From assembly GCF_017573505.1 (NCBI RefSeq), contig NZ_JAGEOJ010000024.1, positions 1 to 64,000 of the forward strand: 64,000 bases of DNA, in the 5' to 3' direction. The position numbers and the translations under genes are program-made. The DNA is from Actinomadura barringtoniae (lineage in GTDB: Bacteria; Actinomycetota; Actinomycetes; Streptosporangiales; Streptosporangiaceae). The first letter of the stretch is position 1, and the number at the start of each line of letters is the position of its first letter. The notes beneath the pieces are model-generated. The model had not been told where the DNA came from and ran no database searches. It saw only the letters and a list, made by a program, of their open reading frames with translations. This document shows, one piece after another, positions 53,462 through 62,458 of the stretch.

Positions 53462-54393
53462 GCCGTACTCGCGCTTGAACGCGTTGGCGAACGCGAACTC
53501 CGACCCGTACCCGACCTTCGCCGCGACCGTGCCGAGCGGCGCGTCGGACTCGGTGAGCAGCCGCGCCGCCATCGTCATCCGCCACCAGGTCAGGTAGGCC
53601 AGCGGCGGCCGTCCCACCAGGGCGGTGAAGCGGCGGGCGAACGAGGCCCGTGACATGCGCGCCCGCGCGCCCAGCTCCTCGACCGTCCAGGCGCGCTCCG
53701 GCTCGTTGTGGATCGCGTGGATCGCGCCGCCGATGCCCGGATCATTGAGCGCTCCCGCCCATCCCGTGGTCTCGCCCCGTCCGGGCTGCTCGTCGAGCCA
53801 GGCCCGCAGAATGTAGAGCAGGAGCATGTCCAGGAGCGCGGGAACGATCGCGTCCGCGCCCAGCCGGGGGCTCTGCAGCTCGGCGCCGAGCAGCTCCACG
53901 GCGGAACGGATCTCCGGGCGGTGGCCGAGGCGCGCGGGCAGGTGCACGATCTCGGGCAGGTCGGTGAGCAGTGGGTGGACCCGCGCCGGATCCATCTCGT
54001 ACGCGCCGCAGAGCGTGACGGTCGAGGCCTGATCGCCGTCGCCCGACGCCAGGCCCACAGGCGGCGACGCGTAGCGCTGCTCGAAGCGGCCGCCGTCCTG
54101 CGGGTCGCAGATGTACGGGGCGATCGGCGTCGTGGGGGAGTCGGCCAGCGCGTGCTCCCCGCCGTGCGGCAGGAACACGACGTCGCCCACGGCCAGCTGC
54201 AGCGGCGGCGTGCCTCCGTCGGCCGGGATCAGCCAGCACGAGCCGCGCAGGATCACCTGGAACCCGGCCGCTCCCGGTACCGACCGGAACTGCTGCCCCC
54301 AGGGCGCCCGCCACTCGACCAGAGCCGAACGCGGCTCGCCCCGCCGCATCACCGCGATCACGTCGCTCAGCACGTCCATTGGGCGAGCATAGC

Positions 54394-54476
54394 GATGAGA
54401 CGCTGGCGCATGAATCAGAGATCTGAGCTTATAGCTCGTCTCATCTGTGTCGCTCTACGGTCGTTCCATTGAACGA
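54394..54476. promoter_or_regulatory. Nested palindromes between AraC and oxidoreductase genes
   Basis: GATGAGACG (54394) with CGTCTCATC (54437), TCAGAGATCTGA (54415-54426), GAGCT-TAT-AGCTC (54425-54437) and TCGTTCCATTGAACGA (54461-54476). The last ends 18 bases before the oxidoreductase ATG. Likely operators for the AraC protein or another regulator. Confidence 0.6.
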
Positions 54477-54494
54477 TCGACCACGGAGGACACC

Positions 54495-55385
54495 ATGCGA
54501 GCTGCGTTGATTCAGGAGTTCGGCGGACCGGACGTCATCGGCTACGAGGAAGTGCCGAGGCCGGTGCCCGGGCCGGGCGAGGTGCTGGTGAAGGTCGCGG
54601 GGGCGGCGTTCAACCCGTCCGATATCGGGGCGCGGTCGGGGCTGCTGCGTGAGGTGCTCGGCCACGAGGTGCCGATGGTCCTCGGCGTCGACGTGTCGGG
54701 CACGGTCGCCGGTGAACCGGTGATCGGGCGCCTGGATCGCGGTGGCGCCATGGCCGAGTACACGGTCGCGGCGGCGGACCTGCTGGTACGGGCCCCGGCG
54801 AGCATCCCGCTCGCGGAAGCCGCCGCCATTCCGGTCGCCGGGCTCACGGCCTGGCAGGCGGTCCACGAGCACGCCGAGCCGGTGGCGGGGGAGCGGGTGC
54901 TTATCAACGGTGCCGGAGGCGGAGTGGGTATGTTCGCTGTCCAGCTCGCCAAGCACGCGGGCGCGCATGTCGTCGCGACCGCTTCGCCTCGCAGTGCGGA
55001 CGCCGCGCGACGGTATGGCGCCGACCAGGTCGTTCACTACACCGAGCCGTCGTGGGCGGACGAGATCGACGGTCCGGTGGACGCGGTGCTCAACCTGGCT
55101 CCGATCGCCCCGGCGGCCGCGGCCCGGTTGCTCGCCCTCCTACGGCCCGGGGGACGCCTGGTCTCGATCACCGGGCCGGTCGAGCCGCCGGAGGACGCCA
55201 AGGTGACCGCGACCCACTTCGTGGCGCGCAACGACACGGCTCAGCTCGCCGCACTCGCCGGCCTCGTCGACACCGGGAAGGTGCGGGTCGAGGTCGCCGG
55301 CACACGGGCGTTCAGCGAGCTCGCCGACGTTCACCGCGCGGCAGCTGCGGGTGACCTTCAAGGCAAGATCGTTCTCACTCCATGA
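54495..55385 (+). CDS. NADP-dependent quinone oxidoreductase-like (MDR family)
   Basis: 296 aa, zinc-free medium-chain reductase. An N-terminal GroES-like fold (VPRPVPGPGEVLVKVAG, AAFNPSDIGAR) and a Rossmann domain with LINGAGGGVGMFAVQLAKHA as the NADP loop. It reduces quinones or enones. GGAGG precedes ATG 54495. Divergent from the AraC gene, its probable regulator. Confidence 0.9.
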   Translation: MRAALIQEFGGPDVIGYEEVPRPVPGPGEVLVKVAGAAFNPSDIGARSGLLREVLGHEVPMVLGVDVSGTVAGEPVIGRLDRGGAMAEYTVAAADLLVRAPASIPLAEAAAIPVAGLTAWQAVHEHAEPVAGERVLINGAGGGVGMFAVQLAKHAGAHVVATASPRSADAARRYGADQVVHYTEPSWADEIDGPVDAVLNLAPIAPAAAARLLALLRPGGRLVSITGPVEPPEDAKVTATHFVARNDTAQLAALAGLVDTGKVRVEVAGTRAFSELADVHRAAAAGDLQGKIVLTP

Positions 55386-55472
55386 CGCGTGTGTTTCCGG
55401 GTGTTGTAGCGCGACGGGAGACCCGTGTCTCGGTAGGCTTCGGGAGACTATTCGATCCCCAGAAGGCTGCGC

Positions 55473-56585
55473 ATGAGCGAGACGCCCGACGATCCGGCCC
55501 GTCTGTGCGAGGAGGCCCGGCGGCTCGCCGAGGACGGCGAACTGGGCCTGGCCGCCCAGCTGTTCGAGCAGGTCGTGGACCTCGGTGACACCCCGCTCCG
55601 GGCGCAGGCCGCGCTCGGGCTCGCGGTGGTCCTGGACGACGCGGGGAACGTGACGGCGGCGCGTGCGGCCGACCGGACCGCGATCGCGACGCGGGATCCC
55701 GAGTACGGGCCGCGCGCGGCCTACCATCTCGCGCTGACCCACGAGCGGGCCGGGGAGCACGGCGAGGCCGGGCCCGCCTGGCAGATGGTGGTCGACTTCG
55801 GCAACCCGGCCTACATGCCGCCCGCGCTGCTGGCGCTCGCGCGGCTCGCCGACGACGGGGGCGACTTCGACGCCGCGCGCGGGCACTGGGAAGAGGCGAT
55901 CGCGACCGGCGACCCCGAGTACGGGCCGGTGGCGGCGCACGACCTGGCGCAGCGGCTGCTGGAACGCGGCGACCCCGCACGCGCCCAGCGGATCCTCACC
56001 GCGGGCCTGAAGCTGATCGACCGGGAGACCGCGCCCTACGCCTACTCCCGGCTGGCCGTCGCGGTCGGCATCTCCTACCTCGACCAGGCCATCGGCGCGT
56101 TCGGCGCGGCGCTCGGCGACGGCGACGAGCCGGCCGACCCCGAGATCGGCCCGCTGGCCACCGAACTGCTGGCGCGCACCCTGCCGCTGCGCGGGCGCGG
56201 CGGCGAGGCGCGCGACATCTGGCGCCGCGGCCTCGCCGACACCGGCGTTGCCGGCCAGGTCCGCGCCCGGCTGCGCCGCGACTTCGGCGCCGAGGACGAC
56301 GAGGTCGATCCCGCCGACGTGTGGTGGGAGCCGGTCATGGAGTCGGCGGTGTCGGACGGCAGCCTGCCCGCGCTGGCCGGCGAGGCGTTCGGCGCCCTCG
56401 ACCACATGTACGCGCTGCTGGCCGTCCGTTACGCCGAGGGCGGCGGCGAGGCCCACGAACTGCTCGGCCGCGCGATCCGCGTGCCGAGCGACTACGCCTG
56501 GGGCCCGCTGCTGCACGAGAGCTTCGCCGAACGGCTGCGGCTGGCCATGGGCACACCCGCGCCGCCCGGCTGGCCAGACGCGTAG
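55473..56585 (+). CDS. TPR/Sel1-like repeat protein
   Basis: 370 aa, cytoplasmic, all-helical. Repeats of about 35-38 residues recur with the phrase DPEYGPxAA (twice, near residues 75 and 149) and related NPAYMPPALLALARL. Such scaffolds bind partner proteins; none can be named. The final 80 residues are not clearly repeated. ATG 55473 (MSETPDDPARL); no gene shares its transcript with certainty. Confidence 0.75.
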   Translation: MSETPDDPARLCEEARRLAEDGELGLAAQLFEQVVDLGDTPLRAQAALGLAVVLDDAGNVTAARAADRTAIATRDPEYGPRAAYHLALTHERAGEHGEAGPAWQMVVDFGNPAYMPPALLALARLADDGGDFDAARGHWEEAIATGDPEYGPVAAHDLAQRLLERGDPARAQRILTAGLKLIDRETAPYAYSRLAVAVGISYLDQAIGAFGAALGDGDEPADPEIGPLATELLARTLPLRGRGGEARDIWRRGLADTGVAGQVRARLRRDFGAEDDEVDPADVWWEPVMESAVSDGSLPALAGEAFGALDHMYALLAVRYAEGGGEAHELLGRAIRVPSDYAWGPLLHESFAERLRLAMGTPAPPGWPDA

Positions 56586-56594
56586 CCAGTTCCG

Positions 56595-57020
56595 CTAGTC
56601 GGCCACGTCGCGTTCGGCGATCACCTTGGTGATGCGGACGCGGACGAGGTACTCGCCTGGGACGGCGTTGCGCTCGCCGAACTCCGCGCCCCGGTCCTCG
56701 CCCATGTAGCGGCCGCCGATCGTGGTGGCCCACTTGAGCTTGTCGTCGACGTCGTCCTCGAGGGTCGCCTCGCCGTGGATGATGACGAACGAGTAGGGCG
56801 GCCGCTGGTCGTCCACGCAGAGCACCACCCGCGGGTCGCGTCGCAGGATGCGGCCCTTGAGGCTGTCCTTGCCGGTGTTGAAGAGCAGGTCGTCGCCGTC
56901 CAGGACGAACCAGACCGGCGTCACGTGCGGCGCACCGTCCTTGCGGGTGAGCGCGACCTTGCCGGTCTTGGTGCCCTCGGAGACGAACGCCCGCCACTCG
57001 CTGTCTGTCATCGTTGCCAT
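56595..57020 (-). CDS. PPOX-class, probably F420-dependent, oxidoreductase
   Basis: 141 aa, split beta-barrel flavin/F420-binding fold. KVALTRKDGAPHVTPVWFVL is the cofactor-binding beginning, and LKGRILRRDPRVVLCVDDQR matches the Rv0121c/Rv1155-like class. It reduces an unknown substrate. ATG 57020 is used; ATG 57011 is close and equally possible. It diverges from the alpha/beta hydrolase over 45 bases. Confidence 0.85.
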   Translation of the reverse strand: MATMTDSEWRAFVSEGTKTGKVALTRKDGAPHVTPVWFVLDGDDLLFNTGKDSLKGRILRRDPRVVLCVDDQRPPYSFVIIHGEATLEDDVDDKLKWATTIGGRYMGEDRGAEFGERNAVPGEYLVRVRITKVIAERDVAD

Positions 57021-57065
57021 GATCCAAGTCTGCCGCATGCGGACCGGGCGGCTACGCTGGGTCAC

Positions 57066-57662
57066 GTGGAGATCGTGACGGCCCACGGCCCGGCCGAGGT
57101 CACGCTGGACGAGACCGCCGACCCCTCGTTCCTGCTGGTGCTGACGCACGGGTCGAACGGAGGCGTGGAGGCGGCCGACCTGCTGGCGGTGCGTGAGGTG
57201 GCGCTGAGCCTCGGGGCCGCCGTCGCCCGGGTGATGCAGCCGTTCCGGCTGGCGGGCCGGCGCGCGCCGGGACCTCCGGCCAAGCAGGACGAGGCCTGGC
57301 TCGAGATCGTCAAGCTGCTGCGCGACCGGTTCGGTGACGTTCCGCTGGTGCAGGGCGGGCGGAGCAACGGCGCCCGGGTGGCCTGCCGTACGGCCCGGGA
57401 CGCGGGGGCCACCGGCGTGGTGGCGCTGGCGTTCCCGCTGCACCCGCCGGGCAAGCCGGAGAAGTCACGCGCCGATGAACTGCGGGCGGCGGGGGCCGAG
57501 GTCCTGGTCGTGAACGGCGATCGCGATCCGTTCGGGATCCCGGACGCGGCCGACGCCGCCGAGGTCGTCGTGCTGCCGGGCGAACGGCATGACCTCAACA
57601 AGAATCCCGCCGCGGTGGGTGCCACGGTCGAACCGTGGCTGCGCCGCTGGCGGGACAGGTGA
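57066..57662 (+). CDS. Small alpha/beta hydrolase (KANL3/Tex30-like)
   Basis: 198 aa. The nucleophile elbow GGRSNGARVA has the G-R-S-N-G form of the family, VVNGDRDPFG holds the acid and GERHDLNKN the catalytic His. Small members lack a lid domain. GTG 57066 stands about 7 bases after a -10-like TACGCT (57053-57058), so the mRNA may be leaderless. Substrate unknown. Confidence 0.85.
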   Translation: MEIVTAHGPAEVTLDETADPSFLLVLTHGSNGGVEAADLLAVREVALSLGAAVARVMQPFRLAGRRAPGPPAKQDEAWLEIVKLLRDRFGDVPLVQGGRSNGARVACRTARDAGATGVVALAFPLHPPGKPEKSRADELRAAGAEVLVVNGDRDPFGIPDAADAAEVVVLPGERHDLNKNPAAVGATVEPWLRRWRDR

Positions 57663-57701
57663 GTTGTGAAGTTTTGTGGTGGTCTGTGCGCCATACGGCC
57701 C

Positions 57702-57752
57702 CTGGGCCCCGGTCGGGCCCAGAGGTCTCGGGCAGGCGGCGCCGCCCCCGAG
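57702..57752 (+). terminator. Two hairpins after the hydrolase gene
   Basis: CTGGGCCC, loop CGGTC, GGGCCCAG (57702-57722), then CTCGGG...CCCGAG (57727-57752) around a GGCGGCGCCGCC core. They lie between the hydrolase stop and the convergent DUF5999 gene. Confidence 0.6.
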
Positions 57753-57793
57753 GATGATCACCCGTTTTGACTAGTCCCCCGTGGAACGAGTCG

Positions 57794-57997
57794 TCAAGCG
57801 GCGGACGGGGCCCAAAGGTCCGTCGGCCGGTGCGGTGCGATGATTCCCCCGTCGGGCAGCAGCTCGCCGGTGTCGTCGAAGAGCACGACGCCATTGCACA
57901 GTAGGCTCCATCCCTGCTCGGGGTGGTTGGCCACAGTCTTGGCGGCGTCGCGGTTCGGTCCGTCCGGTGAAGGACAGGGCGGCTGGTGCGGGCACAT
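57794..57997 (-). CDS. DUF5999 small protein
   Basis: 67 aa starting MCPHQPPCPSPDGPNRDAA, then HPEQGWSLLCNGVVLFDDTG and GGIIAPHRP. The family is small, actinomycete-specific and of unknown function. Three Cys and several His could bind a metal. GGAGG seven bases before ATG 57997 fixes the start; the longer frame to 58216 has no protein-like sequence. Alone between the hydrolase and lut genes. Confidence 0.88.
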   Translation of the reverse strand: MCPHQPPCPSPDGPNRDAAKTVANHPEQGWSLLCNGVVLFDDTGELLPDGGIIAPHRPTDLWAPSAA

Positions 57998-58356
57998 CGG
58001 CGTGCCTCCGGTCTCAAGTGTTCGTGGTGGTGTTGTTCTTCTTATGACGTTCCCCAGTGTGATGCGGTTCGCATCTTCGCGGCCATAGCCCGTTGGGACG
58101 GTTGTCCCTTGGTACCGGGGTACCGGTGGGCTGTGACCCGCCTCACTCCGAGGTGCCATACACAGGGTGCACCGAGATCGATAACGGGTGAAGAACGACG
58201 CGCCGTCATAAGGCAAACGATTCCTCCTGATTCGTGGCTCTCATGCCCGTCGGCCCTCATCGGCCACACGTGTGGGATCGTTTCGCCTGTTTGCCCCGCC
58301 TGAGCCCCCTACGCTTTCTCTCGGCGGGGGAGCGGCCGAGGGGGAGGTGGGGGCCC
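57998..58356. other. 359-base intergenic region with palindromes
   Basis: No gene seen on either strand. Structures: GATGCG-GTT-CGCATC (58061-58075) upstream of DUF5999; GGTACCGG twice in tandem (58111-58126); and CCACACGTGTGG (58264-58275), a perfect 12-bp palindrome 82 bases before lutA. The last is a candidate operator for the lut genes. Confidence 0.6.
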
Positions 58357-59085
58357 GTGCGCGTGGCGCTGTTCGTCGCCTGCTTCAACGACGCGTTGTT
58401 CCCCGGCACCGGACGCGCGGTGACCGAGTTGCTGGAGAGACTCGGCCACGACGTCGTGTTCAACGTAGAGCAGACCTGTTGTGGCCAGATGCACTGGGCG
58501 TCCGGCTACCACCGCGAGGCCGCCGACCTCGCCCGCGGGGTGACCAGCCTGTTCGAGGACGGTGAGGTCATCGTGACGCCGTCGGCATCGTGCGCGGCGA
58601 CGATGCGGGAGTCCTACCCGCGCATCGCCCGCGCCGCCGGCGATCCCGAGCTCGCCGCGGCGGCCGAGACGCTGGCCGTCTACGAGCTGACCGAGTTCCT
58701 GGTGGACGTGCTGGGCGTGGTCGACGTGGGCGCCTACTTCCCGCACCGGGTCACCTACCACCCGACCTGCCACTCGCTGCGCTCGCTCGGCGTGGGGGAC
58801 CGGCCGCTGCGGCTGCTGCGCGCGGTGAAGGGCCTGGACCTGGCCGAGCTGCCCGCCGCCGACGAGTGCTGCGGCTTCGGCGGCGCGTTCGCCATGAAGA
58901 ACGCCGACGTGTCGGTGGCGATGGTGGCCGACAAGGTACGGCACATCCGCGACACCGCCGCCGACGTGGTGTGCGCGGTCGACAACTCCTGCCTGGCCCA
59001 CATCGACGGCGCGCTGTCGCGGCTGCGCGGCGGCGTGCGGGTCATGCACCTGGCTGAGATCCTCGCCGGCACGGAGGGGACATGA
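58357..59085 (+). CDS. lutA: L-lactate utilisation protein LutA (CCG-domain oxidoreductase subunit)
   Basis: 242 aa, two cysteine-rich CCG domains: TCCGQMHWASGYHRE in the first and DECCGFGGAFAMKNADVS in the second, with a conserved ATMRESYPRI between. They bind an iron-sulfur centre in the LutABC lactate dehydrogenase complex (lactate to pyruvate). GTG 58357 follows GGAGG by nine bases. ATGA overlap with lutB shows one operon. Confidence 0.93.
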   Translation: MRVALFVACFNDALFPGTGRAVTELLERLGHDVVFNVEQTCCGQMHWASGYHREAADLARGVTSLFEDGEVIVTPSASCAATMRESYPRIARAAGDPELAAAAETLAVYELTEFLVDVLGVVDVGAYFPHRVTYHPTCHSLRSLGVGDRPLRLLRAVKGLDLAELPAADECCGFGGAFAMKNADVSVAMVADKVRHIRDTAADVVCAVDNSCLAHIDGALSRLRGGVRVMHLAEILAGTEGT

Positions 59086-60479
59086 CCCCCGTCCCGGTCG
59101 GCATGCCCAAGTTCGCCACCACCGCGCGGACCGCGCTTGCCGACCCGCGCCTGCGCCGGGACCTGCGCACCGTCAACGGGTCACGCCGCGAACGTTCGGC
59201 GCAGGCCGTCGCGTCGACCCCCGACTGGGAGGAACTGCGCGAGGCGGGCCGGGCCATCAGGGACCGCACGCTGCTCGGCCTCGACACCTACCTGCAGGAG
59301 CTCGAACGCGCGGTCACCGAGGCCGGCGGCACGGTGCACTGGGCGGGCAACGCCGCCAAGGCCGGCCGCATCGTCACCGGCCTGATCGATCGCGACGCCG
59401 AGGTCATCATCTCCGCGTCCACGGTGACCCGCGAGATCGGCCTCGCCGGGGCGCTGTCGGAGGCGGGGATCCGCGCGACCGAGACCGACCTCGCCGAACT
59501 GATCGGCGGGTTCCGGGAGTCCCACCCCGACGCCGCCTCCATCCGGGAGCTGTTCCAGCACGAGATCCCGGCCGCCACCGCCGAGCTGAGCGAGGACCCG
59601 GCCGAGCTGGCCGAGGTCGCCCGCACCCATCTGCGCGACCGGTTCCTGTCCGCCGACGTGGCGGTCTGCGGCGCCGACTTCGCCGTCGCCGACACCGGCA
59701 CGCTCGTGCTGCTGGAGGGCGAGGGCGACGGCCGGATGTGCCTCACCCTGCCGCGCACCCTCATCGCGGTCGCGGGCCTGGACGCCGTGGTCCCCTCCTG
59801 GGCTGACATGGAGGTCTTCCTGCAGCTGCTGCCGCGCGCGTCGTCGGGTGACCCGATGTCGCCTGCGGTGTCGACCTGGACGGGCCTGGCCCCCGGCGAC
59901 GGACCGGCGGAGTTCCACCTGGTGCTCGTCGACAACGGCCGTACGAAGGCGCTCGCCGACGAGGTGGGCCGCCAGTCGCTGCGCTGCATCCGCTGCACGG
60001 CCTGCTCGGCGGTGTGCCCGGTGTACGAGCGGACCGGTGCCGGACCCTATGGACCGGTCCTGCCGGGACCGATCGGCGCCGTGCTGACGCCGCAACTGCG
60101 CGGGGTGGAGCGCGCCTTCGAGGCCTCGCTGCCGTACGCCTCCACGCTGTGCGGCGCCTGCGCGGACGTCTGCCCGGTCAAGATCGACATTCCGGAGCTC
60201 CTGGTGCACATGCGCGGCCAGGTCATCGAGTCGCGCCGGCGCCGCCCGGTGCCGACGCCGGAGATGATGCTGATGCGCACGGTCGCCTGGACGATGGGGG
60301 ACCGGCGCCGCTACGAGACCGCGATGCAGCGCACCACTCGCGGCGCGCGTCTCCTCGCCCGCGGCGGCCGCATCAAGCGGCTGCCGGGGCTGCTCGGCAA
60401 GTGGACCGAGGCGCGCGACCTGCCCGCCCCGCCCCGTGAGAGCTTCCGCGCCTGGTGGCGCACGAGGGACGGTCGCTGA
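59082..60479 (+). CDS. lutB: L-lactate utilisation iron-sulfur protein LutB
   Basis: 465 aa. The N-terminal LUD domain spans to about 300 (VAVCGADFAVADTGTLVLLEG), followed by two 4Fe-4S motifs, CIRCTACSAVCPVYE and CGACADVCPVKIDIP, then a C-terminal helical tail. It passes electrons from lactate toward the respiratory chain. Start ATG 59082 overlaps the lutA stop; stop overlaps lutC by one base. Confidence 0.95.
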   Translation: MTPVPVGMPKFATTARTALADPRLRRDLRTVNGSRRERSAQAVASTPDWEELREAGRAIRDRTLLGLDTYLQELERAVTEAGGTVHWAGNAAKAGRIVTGLIDRDAEVIISASTVTREIGLAGALSEAGIRATETDLAELIGGFRESHPDAASIRELFQHEIPAATAELSEDPAELAEVARTHLRDRFLSADVAVCGADFAVADTGTLVLLEGEGDGRMCLTLPRTLIAVAGLDAVVPSWADMEVFLQLLPRASSGDPMSPAVSTWTGLAPGDGPAEFHLVLVDNGRTKALADEVGRQSLRCIRCTACSAVCPVYERTGAGPYGPVLPGPIGAVLTPQLRGVERAFEASLPYASTLCGACADVCPVKIDIPELLVHMRGQVIESRRRRPVPTPEMMLMRTVAWTMGDRRRYETAMQRTTRGARLLARGGRIKRLPGLLGKWTEARDLPAPPRESFRAWWRTRDGR

Positions 60480-61120
60480 TGGGGGAGCGGGAGAAGATCC
60501 TCGGGCGGGTCCGGGACGCGCTGGGCGACGCGCGCGGGACCGAGGTGGAGGTGCCGCGCGACTACCGGCGGCGGCTCACCGAGGACGTGGCGGCCGGACG
60601 GGCCGACGTGCTGGCGCTGTTCACCGAACGGCTCGCCGACCACCGCGCGACCGTGCGCCACGTGGGCGGCGACGAGCTGGCCACCACGCTCGCGGCGGCG
60701 CTGTGGGGACGCGAGGCCAAGGAGATCATCGTTCCGGCCGACCTGCCGTACGGCTGGCTGGCCGAGCTGGACGGCGTGCGCGCCCTGGCCGACTCGGCGA
60801 TGACCGACACCGCCACGCTGCGGGCGGTCGACGGCGTCGTGACCGGCTGCGCGGTGGCGATCGCGCAGACCGGCACGATCGTGCTGGACGGCGGCCGGGC
60901 GCAGGGGCGGCGCGCCCTCACGCTGGTCCCCGCGCATCACCTGTGCGTCGTGCACGCCGACCAGGTCGTCGGCACGGTGCCGGAGGCGGTCTCGCGGGTC
61001 GACCCGTACCGCCCGCTCACCTGGATCAGCGGGCCGACCGCGACGGGCGCGCTCGGGCCGCCGCGCGTGACGGGCATGCACGGCCCGCGCAGCCTCGAGG
61101 TCCTGGTCGTCGAGGACTGA
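60479..61120 (+). CDS. lutC: L-lactate utilisation protein LutC
   Basis: 213 aa, single LUD domain (about residues 60-213): VTGCAVAIAQTGTIVLDGG, VVHADQVVGTVPEAVSRVDP, and the closing TGMHGPRSLEVLVVED. Third subunit of the LutABC complex. ATG 60479 shares one base with the lutB stop. Confidence 0.93.
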   Translation: MGEREKILGRVRDALGDARGTEVEVPRDYRRRLTEDVAAGRADVLALFTERLADHRATVRHVGGDELATTLAAALWGREAKEIIVPADLPYGWLAELDGVRALADSAMTDTATLRAVDGVVTGCAVAIAQTGTIVLDGGRAQGRRALTLVPAHHLCVVHADQVVGTVPEAVSRVDPYRPLTWISGPTATGALGPPRVTGMHGPRSLEVLVVED

Positions 61121-61144
61121 GCGGCGCGGCGCCTGGAGGCGCGC

Positions 61145-61711
61145 CTACAGGTTGACGGCGGCCAGCACCAGGTCCAGCCCGCGGTCGAAGCGGGCGTCCC
61201 AGTCGACCACCTCGACGGCGTCCTCGCCGGTGCCTCGCACCTCGAGCGCGGTGTGGCCGATGACGTACGACAGCAGCGCGTGCGCCGCGACGGCAGCCGC
61301 GGCCTCGGGCACGCCGCCCTCCCGGAGCACCTCGCGCAGGGACGCGGTGGTGGTGGCGAGGGCGGCCGGGTTACGGCTGGTGACCAGGAGCGGGAGGACC
61401 CCGGCGTGGTCCAGCAGACGCTTGCGGTAGGCGTGCGCCCAGCGGGTCAGCGCCTCTCGCCAGCCCGCCGCCTTGCGCCCGTCGGCCGGGGCGATCGCCA
61501 CGTGCGCGACCAGGCCGTCCAGCAGCTGCTCCTTGCCTCGCGGCAGATGGTGGTAGATCGCCATCGCCTCGACCTCGAGCGCGTCGCCGAGCCGCCGCAT
61601 GGTGAGCCGGCCCAGCCCCTGCCCGTCGATGATCTGCAGCGCGGCCTCGATGATGCGCTCGATGCTGAGGGGCGCGCGGTCCTTGGCGTTGATCGCAGGC
61701 TGTCTGACCAT
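61145..61711 (-). CDS. TetR-family regulator
   Basis: 188 aa. HTH RLTMRRLGDALEVEAMAIYH (about 35-54) and a TetR_C-like ligand domain (RWAHAYRKRLLDHAGVLPLL), similar to tetracycline-repressor class C-termini. Convergent with lutC; the operator upstream of its start suggests autoregulation. Whether it also controls the divergent coiled-coil gene is unknown. Confidence 0.88.
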   Translation of the reverse strand: MVRQPAINAKDRAPLSIERIIEAALQIIDGQGLGRLTMRRLGDALEVEAMAIYHHLPRGKEQLLDGLVAHVAIAPADGRKAAGWREALTRWAHAYRKRLLDHAGVLPLLVTSRNPAALATTTASLREVLREGGVPEAAAAVAAHALLSYVIGHTALEVRGTGEDAVEVVDWDARFDRGLDLVLAAVNL

Positions 61712-61716
61712 GGAAC

Positions 61717-61736
61717 GACCTTACTGCGTAAAGGTC
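61717..61736. promoter_or_regulatory. Operator candidate of the TetR gene
   Basis: GACCTT (61717-61722) and AAGGTC (61731-61736) are inverted arms around ACTGCGTA, 5 bases from the TetR start codon. Typical placement for TetR autoregulation. Confidence 0.6.
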
Positions 61737-61818
61737 CCGACTTGGGTGTCCGCCGCCACAACACGCCGGTGCCGCGCGTACGCTTGCCCTGACTTCGATC
61801 TAGAACGAGGAGCACCGC

Positions 61819-62235
61819 ATGTCGTTGGGCCGCAAGGTGAGCAAGGACGTCCTGGAGCTGCACGAGGCCGACCAGCGGCTCGCCGGGACCCTGCGCGACC
61901 GCCTTCTGGACGCGTCCGAGGCCGAGCGGGAGTTCCGCGCGGCGCAGGCCCGTACCGCCCCGGCCGCCGAGCAGCGCGAGCTCGCGATCCGCTTCGACAA
62001 GGCGCTCACCGAGGCGCTGGCCACCGCCGAGGCGGCCGAGCGGGTCGCCATGGGCACCAAGACCTACACGACCGGCGCGCAGGACCCCAAGACCCACCGC
62101 GCCGCCGAGATCGCGGCGCGCAAGGCCAGGGCGAAGTGGGCGGTCCGGCCGTTCAGCGAAGAGGTGACCCGGCTGCGCACGGCACGCGAGGCGCACCGTC
62201 TCAGCCTCAAGATCGGCCCGCAGGTCGCGGTCTGA
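61819..62235 (+). CDS. Hypothetical helical/coiled-coil protein
   Basis: 138 aa, no signal peptide or membrane helix, very rich in Ala, Glu and Arg. SEAEREFRAAQARTAPAAEQ and TEALATAEAAERVAM suggest long amphipathic helices. I recognise no family. ATG 61819; GAGGAG lies eight bases upstream. It diverges from the TetR gene. Confidence 0.65.
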   Translation: MSLGRKVSKDVLELHEADQRLAGTLRDRLLDASEAEREFRAAQARTAPAAEQRELAIRFDKALTEALATAEAAERVAMGTKTYTTGAQDPKTHRAAEIAARKARAKWAVRPFSEEVTRLRTAREAHRLSLKIGPQVAV

Positions 62236-62458
62236 GCGCGCGCCCGGCTCGCGGGCCGGCTCCCGGCCCGACTTCGGTGCCGGACTTCGCGACACAGCAC
62301 CACCGAGTGGCACCGGCCGCCGAGTTCTGAGAATCTACCCTCTCGGGGAAACGCCGGGGGGCTCCCTGCACCGGACGCCGCGGGGATCGCGCGGCGTCAC
62401 GGGAGTTTCCTGGCGAGGGTCGCACGACACGGTGCACTTATCGCGGGGGGAACATCAC

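Noticed and set aside
57986..58303. 105-codon plus-strand frame before lutA
   Set aside because: Cys/Arg/Pro scatter, no ribosome site, crosses several palindromes and the DUF5999 promoter.
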